This document shows positions 43,621-49,204 of a stretch of 49,204 nt of DNA, piece after piece (within the stretch, counting starts at the first letter, position 1; every line of letters begins with the position of its first letter). Source of the DNA: an uncultured Bacteroidota bacterium (GTDB lineage: Bacteria > Bacteroidota > Bacteroidia > Flavobacteriales > Flavobacteriaceae); contig CACERG010000015.1 of NCBI GenBank assembly GCA_902561795.1, positions 1 through 49,204 on the forward strand. The letters run 5' to 3'. Made by a program: the position numbers and the translations under genes. The notes under the pieces were generated by a model. It was given only the letters and a program-made list of their open reading frames with translations. It was not told where the DNA came from and did no database searches.

Positions 43621-43677
43621 ATGAAAATATTATTACATCATGCACATCAATTTAAAAACTACTCAAACGAGATGTAG
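43621..43677 (+). CDS. hisL: his operon leader peptide
   Basis: An 18-codon ORF encodes MKILLHHAHQFKNYSNEM, then TAG. Three of the four codons at positions 6-9 are CAT (His-His-Ala-His, 43636-43647), a strong enrichment for so short a peptide directly before hisG. Its 3' part (43662-43669) carries the segment that competes with the downstream terminator. I read it as a histidine sensor: the ribosome pauses at the CAT codons when charged tRNA-His is scarce. No Shine-Dalgarno sequence is present, and the predicted transcript would start at the ATG itself. Confidence 0.75.
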   Translation: MKILLHHAHQFKNYSNEM

Positions 43678-43713
43678 ATAAATTGTTTATGAAATAATTT
43701 AAACCCGTTTGAG
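43662..43713 (+). promoter_or_regulatory. antiterminator pairing of the his attenuator
   Basis: CTCAAACG (43662-43669, inside the leader ORF) is an exact reverse complement of CGTTTGAG (43706-43713), which forms most of the 5' arm of the terminator. The two structures exclude each other. A ribosome paused at the His codons leaves 43662 onward free, favouring antitermination. A ribosome at the stop codon (43675-43677) would cover the segment and let the terminator form. A small ATAAA-TTG-TTTAT hairpin (43678-43690) lies inside the loop. Confidence 0.65.
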
Positions 43714-43731
43714 AAATCAAACGGGTTTTTT
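43701..43731 (+). terminator. intrinsic terminator of the his attenuator
   Basis: A perfect 12-bp stem, AAACCCGTTTGA (43701-43712) with TCAAACGGGTTT (43717-43728), is closed by a GAAA tetraloop and runs into a T stretch (43726-43731). It lies 24 bases after the leader stop codon and 12 bases before the hisG ATG. The position between leader and first structural gene points to conditional termination rather than an operon end. Confidence 0.85.
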
Positions 43732-43743
43732 AATTTAAATATT

Positions 43744-44595
43744 ATGATAAGACTTGCTATACAAAAATCAGGAAGACTAAATAAGGGGTCACTGAATTTG
43801 TTAACAGACTGTGGAATTTCAATTGAAAATGGTGAAGATCAATTAAAGGTTTCGGCACGTAACTTTCCAATCGAAATTTTCTTTTTACGTAATAGTGATA
43901 TTCCTCAATATCTTAAAGATGGTGTGGTAGACCTTGCCATAGTAGGTGAAAACCTTCTCAAAGAGAAAGAACTTAAATTAAAAGTTATTGAAAAACTTGG
44001 TTTTTCGTCCTGTAGAACATCTATCGCCGTCCCTAATAATGTGCAATTCAATGGGATTCAAGATTTGGATGGAAAGCGTATTGCTACATCTTATCCAAAC
44101 ACAGTAAATTCTTTTTTAAAGAAAAATAAAATTAAGGCTGATTTACATATCATTAATGGATCAGTGGAAATAGCACCTAATATTGGTTTAGCTGACGCAA
44201 TATGCGACATCGTATCAACCGGTAGTACATTATTTAAAAATAACCTTAAAGAAGTTATTAAAATTGATGAATCTCAAGCTGTACTTGTAAAGGGTAATAA
44301 TTTGAAAAATGAAAAATTAAGTTATATAGAGAAGCTTCAATTCAGAGTTCAAGCCGTTTTAAGAGCTAAAAAATCAAAATATATTTTACTTAATGCTCCC
44401 AATAATAAAATTAAATCTATCAGCTCTATACTTCCAGTGTTGAAAAGTCCTACTGTTTTACCCTTAGCTCAAGAGGGTTGGAGCTCATTACATTCAGTTA
44501 TAAATGATCAGGATTTTTGGGAAGTTATAGATCAATTGAAAGAAGCTGGTGCAGAAGATATATTAGTATGTCCAATAGAAAAGATGGTTTTGTAA
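43744..44595 (+). CDS. hisG: ATP phosphoribosyltransferase, long form
   Basis: First and feedback-controlled step of histidine synthesis: joins ATP and PRPP. Opening IRLAIQKSGRLNKGS, then DLAIVGENLL, and the PRPP-binding region DAICDIVSTGSTLFKNNL. The C-terminal 75 residues form the regulatory ACT-like domain of the long HisG form, so no HisZ is needed and allosteric inhibition by histidine is expected. The length is 283 aa. It is the first structural gene after the attenuator and overlaps hisD by one base (TAATG). Confidence 0.95.
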   Translation: MIRLAIQKSGRLNKGSLNLLTDCGISIENGEDQLKVSARNFPIEIFFLRNSDIPQYLKDGVVDLAIVGENLLKEKELKLKVIEKLGFSSCRTSIAVPNNVQFNGIQDLDGKRIATSYPNTVNSFLKKNKIKADLHIINGSVEIAPNIGLADAICDIVSTGSTLFKNNLKEVIKIDESQAVLVKGNNLKNEKLSYIEKLQFRVQAVLRAKKSKYILLNAPNNKIKSISSILPVLKSPTVLPLAQEGWSSLHSVINDQDFWEVIDQLKEAGAEDILVCPIEKMVL

Positions 44596-45887
44596 TGAAT
44601 CAATTTTATAATCCCTCAAAACTTACTTGGAAAAACCTCATACAGAGACCTACATTTACTTTGGATGATTACCAGGTACTAGTTAATGAAGTTTTTGAAA
44701 ATGTTAAAAATCATGGAGACGAAGCTTTATTAAATTACGCGAAACAATTTGATAAATTCGAGCTTAAAGAATTTGCTGTAAATGATAGTGAAATTTCAAA
44801 AGCAATTAGAAATATTCCTAAGAATCTTAGGAAAGCAATTAAAAATGCAAAGGATAACATTCATGCTTTTCATAAAGCCCAGAAAACAAATAGGATTAAG
44901 GTTGAAACCCAAGAGGGCGTAGTTTGCTGGCAGGAAAAATTACCAATAGAAAAAATAGGGTTATATATTCCTAGTGGATCTGCACCTTTATTTTCGACGA
45001 TATTAATGTTAGCTACTCCCGCAACGATTGCTGGTTGTGAGGAAATCATATTATGCTCTCCACCTAACTCGTACGGTAAAATACCTGATGAAGTTCTTTT
45101 TACGGCTTCACTTTGTGGAATTGATAAAATTTTTAAAATTGGAGGAATTCAAGCTATTGCTGCTATGACATTTGGAACTGAAAGTATACCTAAAGTTTAT
45201 AAAATTTTCGGCCCTGGTAATCAATATGTCACCTCTGCAAAGCAATTTGCAACTCGCTATAGTGTTTCAATAGATATGCCAGCAGGTCCTAGTGAATTAT
45301 TAGTTGCCGCTGATGAGACTGCAGACCCTGATTTTGTGGCTTCAGACCTTTTATCTCAAGCAGAACACGGACCTGATAGTCAGGTAGTTTTGGTAAGTAC
45401 AAAAAAAGATTTTGTAGAGAAAGTAAATAAATCAATTAGTTATCAAATAGATGAATTACAGCGAAATGATATAGTGAAAAAAGCTCTTTTAAATTCTAAG
45501 GCAATAATATTCGATAATGATAAAAGCGCTGTTGATTTTATTAATGAATATAGTCCTGAACACTACATTATATGTGTTAAGAATGAGGATTACTATATAA
45601 AAAATGTAAAAAATGCAGGATCTGTTTTTATTGGTAATTATACACCTGAAAGTGCTGGTGATTATGCATCAGGAACTAACCACACATTGCCTACAAATGG
45701 TTATTCAAAACAATACAGTGGAGTAAATTTGGATAGCTTTACCAAATCTGTAACATTTCAAAAAATAAGTAAAAAAGGGATCCAACTTTTAGGCGAAACA
45801 ATTGAACTAATGGCAAATGCAGAAGGCTTACAGGCACATAAAAATGCTGTTAGTATTAGATTAAAAAAATTAGAAAATGAAAAATAA
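44595..45887 (+). CDS. hisD: histidinol dehydrogenase
   Basis: Last step of histidine synthesis: two successive NAD+-dependent oxidations of histidinol to histidine, with zinc. Segments typical of the family include LYIPSGSAPLFSTILMLATPA, IGGIQAIAAMTFGTESIPKV, FGPGNQYVTSAK, IDMPAGPSELLVAADE, LLSQAEHGPDSQV and SAGDYASGTNHTLPT. The length is 430 aa from the ATG at 44595, which overlaps the hisG stop by one base. Its end overlaps hisC by 11 bases. Confidence 0.96.
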   Translation: MNQFYNPSKLTWKNLIQRPTFTLDDYQVLVNEVFENVKNHGDEALLNYAKQFDKFELKEFAVNDSEISKAIRNIPKNLRKAIKNAKDNIHAFHKAQKTNRIKVETQEGVVCWQEKLPIEKIGLYIPSGSAPLFSTILMLATPATIAGCEEIILCSPPNSYGKIPDEVLFTASLCGIDKIFKIGGIQAIAAMTFGTESIPKVYKIFGPGNQYVTSAKQFATRYSVSIDMPAGPSELLVAADETADPDFVASDLLSQAEHGPDSQVVLVSTKKDFVEKVNKSISYQIDELQRNDIVKKALLNSKAIIFDNDKSAVDFINEYSPEHYIICVKNEDYYIKNVKNAGSVFIGNYTPESAGDYASGTNHTLPTNGYSKQYSGVNLDSFTKSVTFQKISKKGIQLLGETIELMANAEGLQAHKNAVSIRLKKLENEK

Positions 45888-46926
45888 AATTGATAGGTTT
45901 TTTCGAAAAAATCTAATTGATCTGATACCTTATCGATCTGCTAGAGAAGAATATGCAAATCAGGGTGTTAAAATGATTCTTTTGGACGCAAATGAAAATC
46001 CTTTTACATCAAGTTCAAATAGATACCCAGATCCTATGCAAACAATATTGAAAAATCGTATTGCAAATTGGAAAAATATAAATGAAAATCAAATTTATCT
46101 CAGCAACGGAAGTGACGAATCAATATCACAATTGATAATGGCTTTTTGTGAACCTGGAATAGACAATATAATAACTCTTCCTCCAACTTTTGGAATGTAT
46201 AAAGTTTCAGCTCATGTCCACGGTATTAAAGTTAAAGAAGTACCCTTAGACAGCTCATTTCAAATTGATGCTCAATTAGTTTTAGAAAAATCTAATAAAA
46301 ATTCAAAAATTATCTTTATCCCGACACCTAATAACCCTACAGGTAATAGCTTTAATTTAAAATCAATAATAAAAATTATTAAAAATTTTAGTGGACTTGT
46401 AGTTATTGATGAAGCCTATGTTGAGTTTTCAAATTCTCCATCTTTTATAGATTCAATTAAAAAAAACTCAAATCTAATTGTTTGTCAAACCTTTTCTAAA
46501 GGGCAAGGTATGGCAGGTGCAAGATTAGGAATGACCTTTGCAAATTCCGAACTTATCGCCTATATGAATAAAATTAAAGCACCTTATAATTTAAATTCAC
46601 TTACACAGTCTGCTGCCCTATTAAGATTAGAGGAACAAAATTTGATTAAAAAACAAGCGAAAATTATACTTAAAGAAAGAAAAAGAATAGAAAAAGCTCT
46701 AAGAAAAATTAGTTTTATTATTACTGTATATAAATCAGATGCGAATTTTCTACTTATTAAAGTAGACGATAGTAATTTAAGATACCAGCAACTCATTGAT
46801 AATGGTATTGTTGTTAGAAATTCATCCAAAAATTTGAATTGTGAAAATACGTTAAGAATCACAGTTGGTCTGAGTGAGGAAAATACGAGGTTAATTGATG
46901 TTTTGAATAATATTGATAGAAAATGA
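45877..46926 (+). CDS. hisC: histidinol-phosphate aminotransferase
   Basis: PLP enzyme that transfers an amino group from glutamate to imidazole-acetol phosphate. It has the fold-type I pattern: [50 protein letters not shown]. The PLP lysine is Lys208 in [15 protein letters not shown]. The length is 349 aa. It overlaps hisD by 11 bases and hisB by 4 bases (ATGA). Confidence 0.95.
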   Translation: MKNKIDRFFRKNLIDLIPYRSAREEYANQGVKMILLDANENPFTSSSNRYPDPMQTILKNRIANWKNINENQIYLSNGSDESISQLIMAFCEPGIDNIITLPPTFGMYKVSAHVHGIKVKEVPLDSSFQIDAQLVLEKSNKNSKIIFIPTPNNPTGNSFNLKSIIKIIKNFSGLVVIDEAYVEFSNSPSFIDSIKKNSNLIVCQTFSKGQGMAGARLGMTFANSELIAYMNKIKAPYNLNSLTQSAALLRLEEQNLIKKQAKIILKERKRIEKALRKISFIITVYKSDANFLLIKVDDSNLRYQQLIDNGIVVRNSSKNLNCENTLRITVGLSEENTRLIDVLNNIDRK

Positions 46927-48050
46927 AAAAGATTTTATTTATCGACCGTGATGGAACTCTTGTACTTGAACCTGATGATGAACAAATAGATTCGTTAGAA
47001 AAACTTGAATTTTATCCTGAGGTTTTTACTTATCTAGGAAAAATCTCAAAAGAATTAGATTATGAGTTAGTTATGGTGACTAATCAAGATGGATTAGGTA
47101 CGAAAAGTTTTCCGGAGGAATTTTTTTGGCCAGCTCATAATAAACTTTTAAATAGTTTTAAAAATGAGGGAGTTACATTCTCTGAAATTTTCATTGATAG
47201 AAGCTTTCCAAACGATAATGCTTCAACTAGAAAACCTAGAACCGGTATGTTAATCAATTATTTAGATAACAGCGAGTATAATTTATCTGAATCTTATGTT
47301 ATTGGCGACCGAATATCAGACATGGAATTAGCCAAAAATTTGAATTCAAAAGGTATATTAATAAACATAGATAACATAAAACTTAAAGAGGAAACAAAAA
47401 ATGATTTTGACGAGATTATATCTCTAAAAACTAATTCTTGGTCTGAGATTTATTCACATTTAAAGTTAAAAGATAGGGTGGTAAAAAAGAAAAGGAAAAC
47501 AAACGAAACTGATATTATTATAAACCTTAATCTTGATGGAAAAGGCAAAAGCACAATTGATACAGGAATTAGTTTTTTTGATCACATGCTAGATCAACTA
47601 GCCCGCCATGGCGGTATAGATTTAGATCTTAAAATTAATGGTGATTTAGATGTTGATGAACATCACACAATTGAAGATGCTGGAATAACTCTAGGGGAGG
47701 CTTTTCATGACGCTTTAGGAGAAAAAATTGGCATTGAACGTTATGGTTTTTGCTTGCCAATGGATGACTGTCTTGCACAGGTAAGTATTGATTTCGGTGG
47801 TCGTAGCTGGCTTGTTTGGGAAGCTGAATTTAAACGTGAAATGATTGGTAAAATGCCTACTGAAATGTTTATGCATTTTTTTAAGTCTTTTTGTGATGGA
47901 GCTAAGGCCAATCTAAATATCAAAGCAGAGGGTAAAAATGAACACCATAAAATAGAGGCCATCTTTAAAGCCTTTGCAAGAACCATTAAACAAGCTATAA
48001 AACGTGACCCTGAAAAAATGATATTACCTTCTACTAAAGGGAATTTATAA
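46923..48050 (+). CDS. hisB: bifunctional histidinol-phosphatase / imidazoleglycerol-phosphate dehydratase
   Basis: Fused enzyme of 375 aa for two non-adjacent pathway steps. The N-terminal HAD phosphatase (about 1-165) has DRDGT (Asp8, Asp10), TNQDGLG, and KPRTGM with [13 protein letters not shown]. The C-terminal IGP dehydratase (about 185-375) has the metal-binding [22 protein letters not shown] and [16 protein letters not shown]. This is the same fusion as in E. coli. The TAATG junction overlaps hisH by one base. Confidence 0.96.
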   Translation: MKKILFIDRDGTLVLEPDDEQIDSLEKLEFYPEVFTYLGKISKELDYELVMVTNQDGLGTKSFPEEFFWPAHNKLLNSFKNEGVTFSEIFIDRSFPNDNASTRKPRTGMLINYLDNSEYNLSESYVIGDRISDMELAKNLNSKGILINIDNIKLKEETKNDFDEIISLKTNSWSEIYSHLKLKDRVVKKKRKTNETDIIINLNLDGKGKSTIDTGISFFDHMLDQLARHGGIDLDLKINGDLDVDEHHTIEDAGITLGEAFHDALGEKIGIERYGFCLPMDDCLAQVSIDFGGRSWLVWEAEFKREMIGKMPTEMFMHFFKSFCDGAKANLNIKAEGKNEHHKIEAIFKAFARTIKQAIKRDPEKMILPSTKGNL

Positions 48051-48628
48051 TGATTGCTATAATAGACTATAATGTTGGAAATGTAAAAAGCTTACAATTT
48101 GCTCTTGAACGATTAGGAGTAAAAAGTATCTTAACAAACGATTATGGACTCATAAAAAAATCAGAAAAAGTAATTTTCCCTGGTCAAGGAGCTGCATCTA
48201 CTGCAATGGATAAGTTAAAAGAAGTTGGTTTAGATAAATTAATTCCAAATTTAAAACAACCCGTTTTAGGAATTTGTCTTGGCATGCAATTATTATGTGA
48301 AAATACTGAAGAAGGAGATGTTGATGGGCTAGGAATTATAAAATGTAATGTCATCAAATTTTCTGATAAATTAAAAGTACCACAGATGGGTTGGAATAAA
48401 GTTAAAAAACTTAGGACAAGGCTTTTTAATAAGATTAATGAGGGTGATTATATGTACTTAGTGCATTCATACTTTGTTCCCACAATTAATGAAACAATAG
48501 GTCAAAGTGAATATGGTTTAACTTATAGTGTTGCTGTTCAGAAAGAAAACTTTTTTGGTGTTCAATTTCATCCTGAAAAGAGTAGTTCTGCAGGCTCTCA
48601 ACTATTAAAGAATTTTTTAGAATTATGA
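48050..48628 (+). CDS. hisH: imidazole glycerol phosphate synthase, glutaminase subunit
   Basis: Class I glutamine amidotransferase that feeds ammonia to HisF. The catalytic triad is Cys76 ([11 protein letters not shown]), His174 and Glu176 (QFHPEKSS). The oxyanion region PGQGAA is present. The length is 192 aa. The partner hisF is not in the window and presumably lies beyond its edge. The stop overlaps the hisA start (ATGA). Confidence 0.95.
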   Translation: MIAIIDYNVGNVKSLQFALERLGVKSILTNDYGLIKKSEKVIFPGQGAASTAMDKLKEVGLDKLIPNLKQPVLGICLGMQLLCENTEEGDVDGLGIIKCNVIKFSDKLKVPQMGWNKVKKLRTRLFNKINEGDYMYLVHSYFVPTINETIGQSEYGLTYSVAVQKENFFGVQFHPEKSSSAGSQLLKNFLEL

Positions 48629-49204
48629 GAGTTATACCTGCAATAGATATAATAGATGGAAAATGTGTACGCCTTACAAATGGTGATTATAGTAAGAAAA
48701 AAGTTTATAATGAAAATCCTATTGAAGTCGCTAAAGCTTTCGAAGATCATGGATTTAAGTTTTTACACCTAGTTGATTTAGATGGTGCAAAATCAAACCA
48801 TATTGTAAATCATAAAGTTTTAGAAGTAATAGCAACAAAAACAAATCTAAATATAGATTTTGGTGGGGGTCTAAAATCAAATAAAGATCTTGCTATTGCT
48901 TTTGAATGTGGAGCAAAAAAAATTACAGGAGGTAGTGTAGCTGTAAGGAATTCATCTTTATTTTTGGAATGGATAGATATATATGGGCCTGATAAAATTA
49001 TATTGGGCTCAGATGTAAATGGGGAAAAAATAGCAATAAATGGTTGGATTGAGACATCTAATCAAACAATAAATAAATTTTTATCATTTTACATTGATAA
49101 TGGGGTTAGAACAACTATATGTACCGATGTTAGCAAGGATGGAATGTTAAAAGGCCCTTCGATTAGTCTTTATAAAAAAATTTTAAAACAAAATAGTATA
49201 GATC
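48625..49204 (+). CDS. hisA: ProFAR isomerase HisA (partial, cut by window end)
   Basis: A TIM-barrel isomerase that opens the ribose ring of the ProFAR intermediate. Starting at ATG 48625 the frame reads [20 protein letters not shown], with catalytic Asp8. It continues through [26 protein letters not shown] and ILGSDVNG (the second catalytic Asp region) to [14 protein letters not shown]. It is open to the last base, so about 193 codons of an expected 240 or so are seen. It overlaps hisH by 4 bases. Confidence 0.93.
   Translation, partial: MRVIPAIDIIDGKCVRLTNGDYSKKKVYNENPIEVAKAFEDHGFKFLHLVDLDGAKSNHIVNHKVLEVIATKTNLNIDFGGGLKSNKDLAIAFECGAKKITGGSVAVRNSSLFLEWIDIYGPDKIILGSDVNGEKIAINGWIETSNQTINKFLSFYIDNGVRTTICTDVSKDGMLKGPSISLYKKILKQNSID

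Noticed and set aside
43640-43681. Alternative small frame in the his leader starting at ATG 43640
   Set aside because: It holds only one His codon and runs past the antiterminator segment. The frame from 43621 has three His codons and a stop placed correctly for attenuation.

Overview
This window is a gene-dense, AT-rich chromosomal segment of a member of the Bacteroidota, most likely a marine-type flavobacterium with a compact genome. The evidence is the PorX regulator, the LpxC-FabZ fusion, a vSGLT-like sodium/sugar symporter, the parE-parC pair followed by a small lipoprotein, the bifunctional HisB, and promoter boxes of the Bacteroidota form TTG-N(~17)-TAnnTTTG. Shine-Dalgarno sequences are largely absent, as usual for this phylum. 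I see no prophage, transposon, CRISPR array, tRNA or rRNA. Nearly all genes are housekeeping genes, and no stretch without a gene reaches 300 bases.

Layout: 105-4563 encodes topoisomerase IV (parE, parC). It is followed on the minus strand by a small lipoprotein and an XRE-type regulator. The regulator is divergent from an M14 zinc carboxypeptidase across a 252-bp region rich in GTTTACA/TGTAAAY half-sites, a likely operator. An Lrp-type regulator overlaps ppc (PEP carboxylase). On the minus strand follow aroB, smpB and clpB, then glyA (+), a glutaminyl cyclase lipoprotein (-), the SRP RNA gene with a near-consensus promoter, an SDR protein, a small transaldolase, a thioredoxin-fold lipoprotein without its cysteines, and an ABC-F ATPase whose second ATP site is degenerate. 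Next come a sodium/sugar symporter, two small conserved proteins, pheT and recG (all -), then uvrD/pcrA, a YrdC/YciO-like protein, pcm and proline dehydrogenase (+). A minus-strand cluster (DUF4258-like protein, tsaE, porX) sits back to back with a plus-strand cluster of HD hydrolase, lpxD, lpxC-fabZ, lpxA, efp, sucD, fabG and an SPFH protein. The lpx genes make the first steps of lipid A, and fabZ and fabG serve fatty acid elongation.

The window ends in a histidine operon, hisGDCBHA, cut by the window edge inside hisA. Its genes overlap by 1 to 11 bases. The most interesting find lies just before hisG: an 18-codon leader peptide (MKILLHHAHQFKNYSNEM) with His-His-Ala-His, a 12-bp GAAA-loop intrinsic terminator, and an upstream CTCAAACG segment inside the leader ORF that can pair with the terminator's 5' arm. 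The geometry fits classical ribosome-mediated attenuation. The predicted transcription start falls on the leader ATG, which suggests a leaderless leader peptide.

All functional calls come from reading the sequence and remembered family motifs. No database search or folding program was run.
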